A stretch of 64,000 bases of DNA from assembly GCA_026627385.1 (NCBI GenBank), contig JAPNUR010000018.1, positions 1-64,000 of the forward strand, given 5' to 3'. The notes under the pieces were generated by a model. That model was given only the letters and a program-made list of their open reading frames with translations, was not told the origin of the DNA and ran no database searches. Shown piece after piece: positions 53,702-62,831 of this stretch (position 1 is its first letter; each line of letters starts with the position of its first letter). The stretch comes from Bacillota bacterium (lineage in GTDB: Bacteria > Bacillota > Sulfobacillia > Sulfobacillales > Sulfobacillaceae). The position numbers were made by a program, and so were the translations under genes.

Positions 53702-54448
53702 CTACTCGTCGCCTTCGTCATCCAGCAACTCTTCGTATGCCTGGGCCACATGCTCCCATTCTTCTTCTGATTCAATGTCCACCAGCACGTCGTCGCCGTC
53801 AGCATCCTTTTCTAAACGCAAGATGACCGCTTCGGCTTCCTCGTCCTCTTCGCTGTCAATGGGCAGCAAAATGGCATATTCCTTACTGGAAACCTCGATG
53901 ACATCCACTACCACGAACTCGTGCTCTCGCCCCTCATCGTCCGTTAAGGTAATGATCTCATCGTCTTCTTCGCCAAATCCTGCGTCAAAATCTTTGTCGT
54001 CAGCCATTAAAGTCTCCTCTCTCGCCCCAGCCATGCGTTGATGGTCCAGGTACCCTTGCAATATCAATGACGCGGCCACACCGTCAATGAGCGCCTTTCG
54101 GCGCTCGCGCCGCACGTTCTGCTGAATAAGAAGGCGCTCCGCCTCGCGCGTGCTCAGCCGTTCGTCCCACGTCACCACTGTAAACGCACCGCGTTCACGC
54201 AGTTTGAGAACAAAATCCATGGTCTTTGCGGCTTGAGGCCCATGGGTGCCATTCATATTCAAAGGCAATCCTACCACAATTTGCGCCACATGCCACTCAT
54301 CGGCCATCCGTTTCACAGCATCCAGATCTTCACTCAGGCTCCGACGACGTAGGGGCGCTTCGGACTGGGCGATAAGACCGCTCTCATCGCTGATCGCAAC
54401 CCCTATCCATTTATCCCCCACATCAAGGCCCATTATGCGTTTAGCCAT
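53702..54448 (-). CDS. ruvX: RuvX Holliday-junction resolvase-like protein fused to a DUF1292 domain
   Basis: Residues 1-140 are RuvX/Yqg[65 protein letters not shown]. It acts on rRNA processing or Holliday junctions. The frame runs without a stop into an acidic DUF1292 (YrzB-like) domain from about residue 148 ([32 protein letters not shown]). In related Firmicutes these are two adjacent genes. An internal AGAGGAGACTTTA-ATG at 54007 keeps a good ribosome site for a separate DUF1292 product. The ATGGCTAA start overlaps ireB by 8 nt. 248 aa. Confidence 0.9.
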   Translation of the reverse strand: MAKRIMGLDVGDKWIGVAISDESGLIAQSEAPLRRRSLSEDLDAVKRMADEWHVAQIVVGLPLNMNGTHGPQAAKTMDFVLKLRERGAFTVVTWDERLSTREAERLLIQQNVRRERRKALIDGVAASLILQGYLDHQRMAGAREETLMADDKDFDAGFGEEDDEIITLTDDEGREHEFVVVDVIEVSSKEYAILLPIDSEEDEEAEAVILRLEKDADGDDVLVDIESEEEWEHVAQAYEELLDDEGDE

Positions 54449-54716
54449 CGCGGGATGCGACTTCGAGGTGGTGCACATAGTACCGTAGTAAAGCTTCTAA
54501 TAATTCGTCGCGTTCGAGTCGTCGAATGAGATTGCGTGCACCCATGTGGCTTGTGATGTAGGCTGGATCGCCGCTCAAGAGGTAACCGACTAATTGACTA
54601 ATCGGGTTATACCCTTTATCCTTCAGGGCCGTGTACACCTCTCGAAGTACCATGTCCGCCTCTTTCTCCTGGTCATGGTAATCTCCGAGACGCCGGGTTT
54701 CATCCGACGGGCTCAT
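54441..54716 (-). CDS. ireB: IreB family regulatory phosphoprotein
   Basis: Small protein (DUF965/YrzL) that in enterococci is a target of the Ser/Thr kinase IreK. Seen: [59 protein letters not shown], nearly invariant in the family. ATG 54716 lies 10 nt after AAAGGA; a GTG at 54725 is too close to it. 91 aa. The alaS-ireB-ruvX-DUF1292-mltG order is conserved in Firmicutes. Confidence 0.94.
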   Translation of the reverse strand: MSPSDETRRLGDYHDQEKEADMVLREVYTALKDKGYNPISQLVGYLLSGDPAYITSHMGARNLIRRLERDELLEALLRYYVHHLEVASRDG

Positions 54717-54761
54717 ACATGCCACATCCTTTCTTTTGCCTTTTTCGCTTTTTGACCCGCA

Positions 54762-57380
54762 TTATCCTGCCGCGCCGAAGTGATTGGCGATCCAAATTCG
54801 CGCCGCTTCTAGCGCCTCGGGAACCCCATCCGGCGCACGGCCGCCCGCTTGCGCCAAATCGTCGCGACCCCCGCCCCCCCCGCGAATCGGATGGCTTAAG
54901 GGTTTCACAAGATCGCGCGCGACAAATCCACGTGCACGCACGCGCTCGCCAAAGTACACCACCACCGACGCCCGCTCACCGTGGCGTGCCGCTAGGACTG
55001 CACCGTCTACCGCCTCCTTGACGCCATCGAGAACCTCCCGTAATGCTTCGGGGGATTCCGCATTGACTTCTGCCACCACAAATTTGTATGCACCGACCAA
55101 TTTGGCTCGCTCGGCTAGTTCCCGCCCCAAACGCTCGCGTTGATGTCGCCGCAATGCAGCGCTCTCCGCTTCGTACCGCTTCACCGTCTGAAAGAGCTCC
55201 TGGATCCGTTCGGGCCATGTGTCCTCCGCCACCCCCGGGAATAGTGGGGCTATTTCCTGCAGTATCGCCCGGCTGTGACGAAACGCGGTTAACGAATTCA
55301 GACCTGTCACCGCTTCAATGCGCCGCGATCCGGCGCCGACGCCGGATTCGTCAACAATCGCAAATAGTCCGATTTGTCCGGTGCGCTGACAGTGCGTCCC
55401 TCCGCAAAGTTCCTGGCTGGCTCCGGGTACCGTAATCACCCGCACCGTCTCACCGTACTTGTCCCCGAAAAAGGCCAATGCTCCACCTTTCAATGCATCC
55501 TCGCGCGACGTATAGGCGATAGTCACGGGCCGATCGTCCAGAATCCATTGATTGACCAAATCTTCGACAGCACGAATTTGATCCGCCGTCAACGGCTGGG
55601 GATAGGCGAAGTCAAAGCGCAACCGGTCGGGAGCCACCAGGGATCCGGTTTGGTGCACACCTTCGCCCAACACGTGCCGCAATGCAGCATGCAGTAAGTG
55701 TGTGCCGGTGTGGTTGCGCATAGCACCTTCGCGTCGGGCCACGTCAACCGTTAAGGTCGCCGCTTGCCCTCGGGCCATATAGCCCTCCACCACTTCAATG
55801 GCATGCCATATGGCATTCCCCGCTTTAATCGTGTCCCATACCCGCGCGCGACCCGTGGGCGTTACGATGAGGCCTTGGTCACCCACCTGCCCACCACCTT
55901 CCGGATAAAAAGGGGTGCGCGCGAGAAACACCCACCCCGACTCCCCAGTGGTTAAGCGTTCCACCTCATCGGTGTCGACCACGAGGGTAAGAATGGGCTC
56001 GTCATGGATGATTAACTCCGTGTAACCCAGAAACTCCGTGCTGCCGGGTGAAGGCCAGTGTTTAATCGCCTCATGACGATTTTGTCGCGCGCGCTGGCGC
56101 TGCTCTTGCATCAGTTTGGCAAACGCTTCCTCATCCACGACAATTCCACGTTCCTCCGCGGCATCACGCGTTAGGTCAACCGGAAATCCGAAGGTATCGT
56201 AGAGCTGAAAGACATCCTGACCGGATAGGGTTTCGCCCGGTTGCAAGCGGTCCAACTTTTGATCCAAGACTTTAAGACCAGCATTCAAGGTCAGCAAAAA
56301 CCGTTCCTCTTCCTGCCGAACCAGATCGCGAATCAGGGAGACGCCATTGGCCACCTCCGGATAATGATCTCCCATGACGGCCGCCACTTCGGGCACCAAC
56401 TGCGACAAAAAAGGTTCATCTAGTCCCAGTTTCATGCCATAACGCATCGCGCGCCGCAAGATGCGCCGCATCACATATCCGCGCCCCTCATTGGCAAAGG
56501 AGACGCCTTCCGCCAGTAAAAAGGTGATGGAGCGGATATGGTCAGCAATGACGCGAAACGGCATGCCGGCCTCACCCCGATCATAGGTGCGCCCCGACAG
56601 GCGTTCCACCGCCGCAATGAGCGGGCGCAGCAAGTCTGTATCGAAATTGGACTCGACTCCTTGCAAATACGCCGCTATGCGCTCCAGTCCCATGCCGGTG
56701 TCGATGCTAGGCCTGGGCAACGGCGTCAAGTGACCTTCGGCGTCCCGATTATATTGCATGAACACCAAGTTCCACACTTCTTGAATGCGATCGCATTCGC
56801 ATTGGCCTAATCCGCAATGGGGACCGCAAGCGTATTCTGGTCCCCGATCGACAAAAATCTCGCTGCATGGCCCGCAAGGCCCCGTATCACCCATAGCCCA
56901 AAAATTATCTTTTTCTCCCATGCGCACAATGCGATCGGCAGGAATACCGGCCTCTTCCTGCCACAGCTGAAATGCCTCATCGTCTGTTTCAAAAACGGTA
57001 ACCCATAGCACCTCAGGCTGAATGTTGAGCTCGCGCGTCAAAAACGTCCAGGCAAAGCGAATAGCGTCGCGCTTGAAATAATCGCCAAACGAGAAATTGC
57101 CCAGCATTTCAAAGAAGGTTTGATGGCGTGCCGTGCGCCCGACCTGATCCAAATCGTTATGCTTGCCCCCGGCACGCATGCATTTCTGCACGGTTACCGC
57201 CCGCCGATAGGAACGCGTCTCCTGGCCTAAAAACACATCCTTAAATTGCACCATCCCGGCATTGGTAAACAACAAGGTGGGATCGCCAGCTGGAACCAAC
57301 GGCGAACTGGGCACCACTTGATGTCCATGATTGGCAAAAAACCGCAAAAATTTTTCGCGAATCGCAGCTGACTGCACCAC
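54762..57380 (-). CDS. alaS: Alanyl-tRNA synthetase
   Basis: Seen: class II catalytic core (REKFLRFFANHGHQVVPSSPLVPAGDPTLLFTNAGM), editing domain with zinc site HTGTHLLHAAL and CGGTHCQRTGQIG, DHHA1/C-Ala end GGGGGRDDLAQAGGRAPDG. GTG start at 57380. 872 aa is full length. Preceded by a good sigma-A promoter, so it can be transcribed independently of the upstream permease gene. Confidence 0.97.
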   Translation of the reverse strand: MVQSAAIREKFLRFFANHGHQVVPSSPLVPAGDPTLLFTNAGMVQFKDVFLGQETRSYRRAVTVQKCMRAGGKHNDLDQVGRTARHQTFFEMLGNFSFGDYFKRDAIRFAWTFLTRELNIQPEVLWVTVFETDDEAFQLWQEEAGIPADRIVRMGEKDNFWAMGDTGPCGPCSEIFVDRGPEYACGPHCGLGQCECDRIQEVWNLVFMQYNRDAEGHLTPLPRPSIDTGMGLERIAAYLQGVESNFDTDLLRPLIAAVERLSGRTYDRGEAGMPFRVIADHIRSITFLLAEGVSFANEGRGYVMRRILRRAMRYGMKLGLDEPFLSQLVPEVAAVMGDHYPEVANGVSLIRDLVRQEEERFLLTLNAGLKVLDQKLDRLQPGETLSGQDVFQLYDTFGFPVDLTRDAAEERGIVVDEEAFAKLMQEQRQRARQNRHEAIKHWPSPGSTEFLGYTELIIHDEPILTLVVDTDEVERLTTGESGWVFLARTPFYPEGGGQVGDQGLIVTPTGRARVWDTIKAGNAIWHAIEVVEGYMARGQAATLTVDVARREGAMRNHTGTHLLHAALRHVLGEGVHQTGSLVAPDRLRFDFAYPQPLTADQIRAVEDLVNQWILDDRPVTIAYTSREDALKGGALAFFGDKYGETVRVITVPGASQELCGGTHCQRTGQIGLFAIVDESGVGAGSRRIEAVTGLNSLTAFRHSRAILQEIAPLFPGVAEDTWPERIQELFQTVKRYEAESAALRRHQRERLGRELAERAKLVGAYKFVVAEVNAESPEALREVLDGVKEAVDGAVLAARHGERASVVVYFGERVRARGFVARDLVKPLSHPIRGGGGGRDDLAQAGGRAPDGVPEALEAARIWIANHFGAAG

Positions 57381-57406
57381 GGCGCCCCCTTCAACTATAA
57401 TGTCTC

Positions 57407-57436
57407 ATTGTACCGACGGCGTCGAACAGCGGTCAA
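57407..57436 (-). promoter_or_regulatory. Sigma-A promoter of alaS
   Basis: On the minus strand TTGACC (57436-57431) and TACAAT (57412-57407) with an 18-nt spacer, about 25 nt before the alaS start. No T-box leader is present in this short gap. Confidence 0.65.
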
Positions 57437-57467
57437 GCAACTCTTTCCTGGGGCGGAAATGTTGCCC

Positions 57468-58523
57468 TTAATCACGCGCCGGAATGGTTAATCGCCGGTA
57501 TCCATGCTGCAGAACCACGCGGAGTACCGCTGCTAGGGGTACCCCAATAATGAGCCCCCAAAATCCTGCGATGGCTCCGCCGGCCAGGATGGCAAAGATG
57601 ACCACCAACGGATGAAGGCCAACAGATTCGCCCACAACCTTGGGTGAGATGACCGTGCCTTCCAACTGATGGATCACCACGAACCCAAGAACCGCATACA
57701 ACGACACCCATGGCGACCGCGTCAGTCCCAACAACACGGCCGGAATGGCTCCCGCCACCGGCCCGAGATAGGGGATGACGTCGGTCACCGCGGCAACCGC
57801 GCCAATCAGTAACGCAAACGGAATCTTTAGGACTATCATCCACACCGTAGACAAGAGGCCGACAACCACAGCCACCATAAGCTGACCCCGAATATAGCCG
57901 TTGAGCACCCGGTCCACATCATAACCCAGCTTATAGACCGCCCCGCGCCAATCAACGGGCACGAGGACCCAAAACCGCTCGCGAATGCGATGCAAATCTT
58001 TTAGGACGTAAAATGCGAGCACCGGTGCCACAATCAAACTAATAAGGCCAGGGACCAAGCCAAAGGCGCGCGTCACTGTTCCCTTTAGGGCGTGCATGAG
58101 TGCTGACTGCAGGTGGAGACCCGTCTGGGTGATGGCGGACCGAATGGTGCCAGGCATCGGTTGTTGATGAAAGCGCGTCAGCCAATAGTCCCACGTCCTT
58201 TGAAGCCCTGCTGCGAGCCGAGGCACATATTTAATCAAATGGACCGTTTCGCCTACTAGAATAGGAACCATATAGACAACCAGGGCGGCAATGATTAATG
58301 CCAAGAGCGCATACACCAGTAAAATCGCAATGACGCGGTGAAGGTGCCCGTAGCGAACAATGAGCTCCACAGGAGGAGCTAAGAGATAGGCCAGCACGAA
58401 AGCCAGCAAAAAGGGTAATAAAATACTCCTCGCAAGCACGAGAATGCTAAATGCGGCGAGACCGAGAAGGAAAAGAAGCCCCCAGCGACACCATGGCCGA
58501 GGGCGCGGAAACGATGGCGGCAT
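57468..58523 (-). CDS. AI-2E/PerM-family membrane transporter
   Basis: Polytopic permease, YtvI/YrrI type. Seen: about eight hydrophobic segments with the family features LPFLLAFVLAYLLAPPVELI, YVLKDLHRIRERFWVLVP, YIRGQLMVAVVVGLLSTVWMIVL, PYLGPVAGAIPAVLLGL, GESVGLHPLVVIFAILAGGAIAGFWGLIIGVPLAAVLRVV. ATG at 58523 (a TTG lies just before). Substrate unknown. In Firmicutes it is often found just before alaS, as here. Confidence 0.9.
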   Translation of the reverse strand: MPPSFPRPRPWCRWGLLFLLGLAAFSILVLARSILLPFLLAFVLAYLLAPPVELIVRYGHLHRVIAILLVYALLALIIAALVVYMVPILVGETVHLIKYVPRLAAGLQRTWDYWLTRFHQQPMPGTIRSAITQTGLHLQSALMHALKGTVTRAFGLVPGLISLIVAPVLAFYVLKDLHRIRERFWVLVPVDWRGAVYKLGYDVDRVLNGYIRGQLMVAVVVGLLSTVWMIVLKIPFALLIGAVAAVTDVIPYLGPVAGAIPAVLLGLTRSPWVSLYAVLGFVVIHQLEGTVISPKVVGESVGLHPLVVIFAILAGGAIAGFWGLIIGVPLAAVLRVVLQHGYRRLTIPARD

Positions 58524-58529
58524 CAATGT

Positions 58530-58730
58530 TTAGCGCATGCGGCGCTTGGCAATGCGTAGCAAGCGGTTTCCCTGAGCGCGAGCGACATGATACGCATACG
58601 GCGCAAATCGGCGCGCCTGGCGCATTGCCACGGGATAAAGACGGCGACGTGGGCGCCCCAACAACCAGAGGCCCGCGACAACCGCCCCCACCAGGGTGCC
58701 CGTCACCATGCCGCGGACATACCGCCTCAT
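58530..58730 (-). CDS. Small basic single-span membrane protein
   Basis: 66 aa: one N-terminal membrane helix (about residues 9-25, VTGTLVGAVVAGLWLLG) followed by an arginine-rich amphipathic tail. ATG at 58730 has GGAAGGAGTGGGACT upstream, so translation is likely. It resembles YtxH-type stress proteins only in layout. Coupled by 4 nt to the zinc-ribbon gene. Confidence 0.75.
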   Translation of the reverse strand: MRRYVRGMVTGTLVGAVVAGLWLLGRPRRRLYPVAMRQARRFAPYAYHVARAQGNRLLRIAKRRMR

Positions 58731-58915
58731 AGTCCCACTCCTTCCAACCCATCGTCAATGCGCGATAACTCGCCGTCCAGTTCCACGCGAAACATGCGCA
58801 CCCCTTTTTGGCCAATAGCAAACTCGATATAGCAGTCCCAACAGTAATATTGTCCGGTACCAACCCGTCCCACGTTGCGTCCCTGACAGGATGGGCACAG
58901 CGGATCCCTGTCCAT
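58727..58915 (-). CDS. Small zinc-ribbon protein
   Basis: 62 aa with CPSC (residues 7-10) and CWDC (25-28), a single zinc ribbon, then a short acidic tail MFRVELDGELSRIDDGL. AAGGAGGG before ATG 58915. Function unknown. It lies between the PRC-barrel gene and the small membrane protein, suggesting a common role. Confidence 0.82.
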   Translation of the reverse strand: MDRDPLCPSCQGRNVGRVGTGQYYCWDCYIEFAIGQKGVRMFRVELDGELSRIDDGLEGVGL

Positions 58916-58931
58916 GAGCAGCCCTCCTTTG

Positions 58932-59423
58932 TTATCTCTCTGACAAGGGTGCCCCGGTCCGCGATATCTTAATCACTTGGCCGCCCATCTCCATGATATC
59001 GGCGATGGGCACAATGAGCGCCCCTTGAACCAAATCGCCTAAAATGCCCCGCGAGACAATCAAATGTGTCACATGCCACGTCTGCTCGTCAAAGAGAAAA
59101 TCGAGCACACGCCCGCATAACTGCCCCGTTTGGTCAATCACCGGACGCCGGCGAAATTGCTGGTCGCGCCGCAGTGCCTCCATGCGCCATCGCCGCGACT
59201 TTACCTGCACCTGCCGTTTATCTTCAATCTCTATCCCCAACGTCGTGACCACTACCGCATCGCCGTGCCCAAGAAACGGAGTCCCAAAGATCCTTGGTAC
59301 CAACGCAAACCCCTCCACAGTCAGGGTGGGCCAGGATACCACCACCTCATCGACCACTTTCCAGGGATGCGATCGCGACCGAATGCGCACCGGCAAATGG
59401 GTCATATGCCAGCCGCTAAGCAT
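58932..59423 (-). CDS. PRC-barrel domain protein
   Basis: 163 aa. Seen: a first PRC-like half (VDEVVVSWPTLTVEGFALVPRIFG) and a clear second PRC barrel (RRPVIDQTGQLCGRVLDFLFDEQTWHVTHLIVSRGILGDLVQGALIVPIADI). Such proteins in Firmicutes lie beside mnmA/alaS and are of unknown function; PRC barrels mediate RNA or protein contacts. AAGAGGAGG before ATG 59423. Confidence 0.88.
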   Translation of the reverse strand: MLSGWHMTHLPVRIRSRSHPWKVVDEVVVSWPTLTVEGFALVPRIFGTPFLGHGDAVVVTTLGIEIEDKRQVQVKSRRWRMEALRRDQQFRRRPVIDQTGQLCGRVLDFLFDEQTWHVTHLIVSRGILGDLVQGALIVPIADIMEMGGQVIKISRTGAPLSER

Positions 59424-59434
59424 GCGTCCTCCTC

Positions 59435-60511
59435 TTAAATCGGATCACCCGCTGTGTTAGAACGCATGATACGCCCTCCCGCTACCAGGACCTCGTCTTG
59501 GTACAAGACTGCAATTTGCCCCGGACTAATAGCCCACTGGGGTTCATCGAAGATCACGGTAGCCCGTTGTCCGTCGGGTTCCCATGCTGCAGGTTCCGGC
59601 TGCATATTGTAGCGCACCTTAACCTCTCCCCTTAGTGTCTCACGCGGAACCTGGTCTGATACATAATGCACCGCCTGCAGCTCCGCCACTCGCTGATAGG
59701 CGGCGTCTCGCGGACCGACAACCACACGATTTTCTTCACTGTCGAGGGCAACGACGTAGCGCGGTTCGGTTTGCCCCAGATTGAGCCCGCGCCGCTGGCC
59801 GATGGTGTAAAAGGCAATCCCTTGGTGCTCCCCTAACACGTGGCCCTCTTGATCCACAATGGCGCCCCGACGCACAGCATCCGGCCGGTGCTCACGCAAA
59901 TAACGGTGGTAGTCGTTCTGGGGTACAAAACATAACTCTTGGCTGTCAGGCTTGTGCGCCGTGACCAGCTGATGACGCTCAGCAATTTGGCGGCTTTCCG
60001 CTTTGGTCAATTCTCCCAGTGGAAAGAGCAAATGACGCAAATCACCTTGCCCCAACGTGTACAGCAGGTAACTTTGGTCTTTGGCGCGGTCGCGAGCCCT
60101 CAGCAACTGGTATACTCCCTCGCGCTCCCGAATCCGGACATAATGCCCGGTCGCTAAATAGTCTGCACCTTGAGATTGAGCCCAGTCCCACATCGCACCA
60201 AACTTAATATGGCGGTTGCACCAGGCACAGGGGTTCGGCGTTTCCCCACTCAAATAGGCGGCCTCAAACGGTGTAATCACCCGTTCGTAAAATGGCTCTT
60301 CAACATCCACGAGCACGTGCGGTATCTTCAGCCGTTTGGCGACGCGCCGTGCATCCACAATGGCGTCGAGGCCGCAACAGCTATTGGTGGTTTCCGCAGG
60401 CAAATGGCGCATGGTCACCGCAATGACGTCGTACCCTTGTTCGATCAATAAAACAGCGGCCGCCGAGGAATCGACGCCGCCGCTTAATCCCACGACCACA
60501 GTCTTCCCCAA
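59435..60511 (-). CDS. mnmA: tRNA 2-thiouridylase MnmA
   Basis: Thiolates wobble uridine 34 of tRNA. Seen: PP-loop VVGLSGGVDSSAAAVLL, first catalytic Cys in NPCAWCNRHIKFG (about residue 95), ATGHYVR, second catalytic Cys in SQELCFVPQNDY (about 191), GQRRGLNLG. TTG at 60511 with GAGAAGGTGG upstream. 358 aa. The cysteine desulfurase usually found between the Rrf2 gene and mnmA is missing, so SufS is the likely sulphur donor. Confidence 0.95.
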   Translation of the reverse strand: MGKTVVVGLSGGVDSSAAAVLLIEQGYDVIAVTMRHLPAETTNSCCGLDAIVDARRVAKRLKIPHVLVDVEEPFYERVITPFEAAYLSGETPNPCAWCNRHIKFGAMWDWAQSQGADYLATGHYVRIREREGVYQLLRARDRAKDQSYLLYTLGQGDLRHLLFPLGELTKAESRQIAERHQLVTAHKPDSQELCFVPQNDYHRYLREHRPDAVRRGAIVDQEGHVLGEHQGIAFYTIGQRRGLNLGQTEPRYVVALDSEENRVVVGPRDAAYQRVAELQAVHYVSDQVPRETLRGEVKVRYNMQPEPAAWEPDGQRATVIFDEPQWAISPGQIAVLYQDEVLVAGGRIMRSNTAGDPI

Positions 60512-60514
60512 CCG

Positions 60515-60979
60515 TTACCCACCTTCTCCCGACGCTTTTAACTGGCTGACCGATCGTTTGGCTACCGCCCGCTGTTCGCGCATCAACCGATCCATGGTAA
60601 TTTCCCGCATCGCCTCATCCACCGCTTCTTGCACCCGAACCCAGACATCGGGGCCAATGCACCATTGCATTTCTTGGCATCCCTGCCCGCTGTCACTGGC
60701 ACAGTCGGCCACCAGGATAGGGCCTTCCACGGCTGCCACGACATCGCGCACCGACACCTCTTCGGGCCGGTTTGCCAGCCGATACCCCCCCTGAGCGCCG
60801 CGCATGCCATGCACGATCCCCGCCCGCTTCAACAACGGCATCAACTGCTCCAAATATTGCTCAGGAATATTTTGTGCCTGCGCAATGTTAGCTACCGTTA
60901 AAGGACCTCTATCCGCGTGTAGCGCCAATTCGTACACGGCCTTTACCGCATATCGCCCTTTACTCGATATTCTAAACAT
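60515..60979 (-). CDS. Rrf2-family regulator, IscR-like
   Basis: Winged-helix regulator probably carrying an Fe-S cluster. Seen: DNA-binding domain (MFRISSKGRYAVKAVYELALHADRGPLTVANIAQAQNIPEQYLEQLMPLLKRAGIVHGMRGAQGGYRLA) and three Cys in CASDSGQGCQEMQWC (about residues 92-106, spacing x7 and x5), a cluster-ligand pattern. ATG at 60979 with TAGGAG. A perfect palindrome at 60995-61009 lies 16 nt upstream, suggesting autoregulation. 154 aa. Confidence 0.92.
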   Translation of the reverse strand: MFRISSKGRYAVKAVYELALHADRGPLTVANIAQAQNIPEQYLEQLMPLLKRAGIVHGMRGAQGGYRLANRPEEVSVRDVVAAVEGPILVADCASDSGQGCQEMQWCIGPDVWVRVQEAVDEAMREITMDRLMREQRAVAKRSVSQLKASGEGG

Positions 60980-60994
60980 CCGGCTACACTCCTA

Positions 60995-61009
60995 TAACGC
61001 TTTGCGTTA
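60995..61009. promoter_or_regulatory. Palindromic operator before the Rrf2 gene
   Basis: TAACGC-TTT-GCGTTA, a perfect 15-nt palindrome just upstream of the Rrf2/IscR-like gene, in a natural position for autoregulation. It differs from the suf palindromes (CTGAGTA-GTT-TACTCAG), although both use a 3-nt spacer. Confidence 0.55.
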
Positions 61010-61136
61010 AGCGTAGCACCCCTGCGAATCCGGGTCAACTCGTAGCCGTTAGGCCTGAAAGCCTCTCGGGACATTCCCATCTGTCCCGCAAAGTCTTGCG
61101 CTTGCGGACCCGATCGGCCAGCATCGATGAGACTCA

Positions 61137-62831
61137 TTAATAGGTGCGCTCTTTTGGCGGATAATGGGTAATCACCACCGGTTCAGTGGCCATGGTTAAC
61201 TCCCCGGCCACAGTGCGGCTAAACAGAAAATGCGTCAAATACGCTCGGTCATTGCGGGCCGGAAAGTCTAAACGCGCATGGGCCCCGCGGCTCTCTTGGC
61301 GCGCCAGCGCCCCCTGAACCACAACTTCGGCTAAATCCAGTAAAAAGCCGGTCTCTATGAGCGCTAGCAAATCATAGTTAAAGGTGTGCCCACGATCCGC
61401 AGCCGACGCTTGTTGATAGCGCTCGCGCAGTTCGGCAATATGACTCTTGGCTTCCTCCAGGCGCGCGGCTGTACGAAATGTGCCCACAAACCGCGTCATG
61501 GTTTCCCGAAGTTCGCGGCGGATGCTACCATAGTGCTCGCCGCCCTCTTTGGCGCGAAGCGAATCCAGCCAGTCGCTGACCCGTTGAATGTGCCGATCGC
61601 CAATGGCCGCCCGCCCGTGTTGCTGCACGTGGCGGGAGGCCTCCATGCCGGCCAACCGTCCAAACACCAGCGTGTCTAGCAGCGAGTTCGCCCCAAGACG
61701 ATTGGCGCCATGCACACTGACTGCCGCGCATTCACCAGCAGCATAGAAACCTGGCAGCGCCGTGCGGGCAAACTTGTCTGTCGCAATTCCCCCCATCATA
61801 TAATGTTGGCCGGGCTGCACTGGCACCGGCTCGTATACCGGATTCACGCCCTTATAGGTCAGGGCAAAATCGTAAATTTCTGAGAGCCGGCGGCGAATCA
61901 ACTCTTCGCCCAGATGGCGCAGATCAAGATGCACGTATCCGCCTTCAAACCCTCGACCTTCCTCGATCTCCGTCTCAATCGCCCGAGACACAATGTCGCG
62001 GGGCGCCACCTCCATCAACTTGGGGGCATAACGCTCCATAAAGCGCTCGCCCAACCGGTTGACTAGGTACGCGCCTTCGCCGCGCGCGCCTTCCGTAATT
62101 AAGACATTGAGGCCTGGCAAGGTGGTAGGATGAAACTGCACAAACTCCATGTCTTTTAAGGGGACTCCGGCTCTCAACGCTATCGCCATGCCGTCGCCCG
62201 TATTGATGTAAGGATTGGTGGTCCGGGCGTACAACATGCCCGCCCCACCGGTGGCAAAGATCACCGCTCCTGCGTCTACGACCACCAAGCGACCATCTTG
62301 AATGTTGAGCGCGATGACCCCAGCCGCTCGACCGTCATCCACCACGAGGTCGAGCACAAAGAGTTCCTGATGGACCTCAACCTGGTGGCGCAAGGATTGT
62401 TCAAACAGCGTTTGATAGAGCGCCCGCCCTGTTTTATCCGCGGCATAACATGCGCGGGGATATCCCTGGCCTCCGAATGAGCGTTGAGCAATGCGGCCAT
62501 CCGGGCGCCGCGAAAAGAGCGTGCCCCAGTGCTCCATTTCGTACACCACCCGGGGCGCATCTTCGCACATCAATTCCGCCGCATCTTGGTCGGCGAGATA
62601 GTCGCTGCCTTTAATGGTATCGAACGCATGATGTTCCCAGCGATCCTCCGGATCCAACGCCGCGTTAATGCCGCCTTGCGCGGCCACGGAATGGGACCGC
62701 ACCGGATAGACCTTGGAGATTACCTTGACCTGATAGTCGGGGTCCACCGCCAACGCTGCCCGCAGTCCAGCCAGTCCTGCACCCACCACCAGCACATCAC
62801 AGGTCATCCGTATCAAATCCGGTGATTTCAC
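61137..62831 (-). CDS. sdhA: Succinate dehydrogenase/fumarate reductase flavoprotein subunit
   Basis: Seen: FAD-binding [17 protein letters not shown], covalent-flavin His in [16 protein letters not shown] (about residue 46), substrate site [20 protein letters not shown], and capping-domain ASGEC-like [32 protein letters not shown] at 62831 forms a GTGA overlap with the sdhB stop; a later ATG (62807) is also possible. About 564 aa. The order anchor-sdhB-sdhA differs from the common sdhCDAB. Confidence 0.95.
   Translation of the reverse strand: MKSPDLIRMTCDVLVVGAGLAGLRAALAVDPDYQVKVISKVYPVRSHSVAAQGGINAALDPEDRWEHHAFDTIKGSDYLADQDAAELMCEDAPRVVYEMEHWGTLFSRRPDGRIAQRSFGGQGYPRACYAADKTGRALYQTLFEQSLRHQVEVHQELFVLDLVVDDGRAAGVIALNIQDGRLVVVDAGAVIFATGGAGMLYARTTNPYINTGDGMAIALRAGVPLKDMEFVQFHPTTLPGLNVLITEGARGEGAYLVNRLGERFMERYAPKLMEVAPRDIVSRAIETEIEEGRGFEGGYVHLDLRHLGEELIRRRLSEIYDFALTYKGVNPVYEPVPVQPGQHYMMGGIATDKFARTALPGFYAAGECAAVSVHGANRLGANSLLDTLVFGRLAGMEASRHVQQHGRAAIGDRHIQRVSDWLDSLRAKEGGEHYGSIRRELRETMTRFVGTFRTAARLEEAKSHIAELRERYQQASAADRGHTFNYDLLALIETGFLLDLAEVVVQGALARQESRGAHARLDFPARNDRAYLTHFLFSRTVAGELTMATEPVVITHYPPKERTY

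Noticed and set aside
61060-61110. Hairpin GGGACA...TGTCCC after sdhA as a terminator
   Set aside because: The stem is only six pairs and no T-tract follows on the minus strand.
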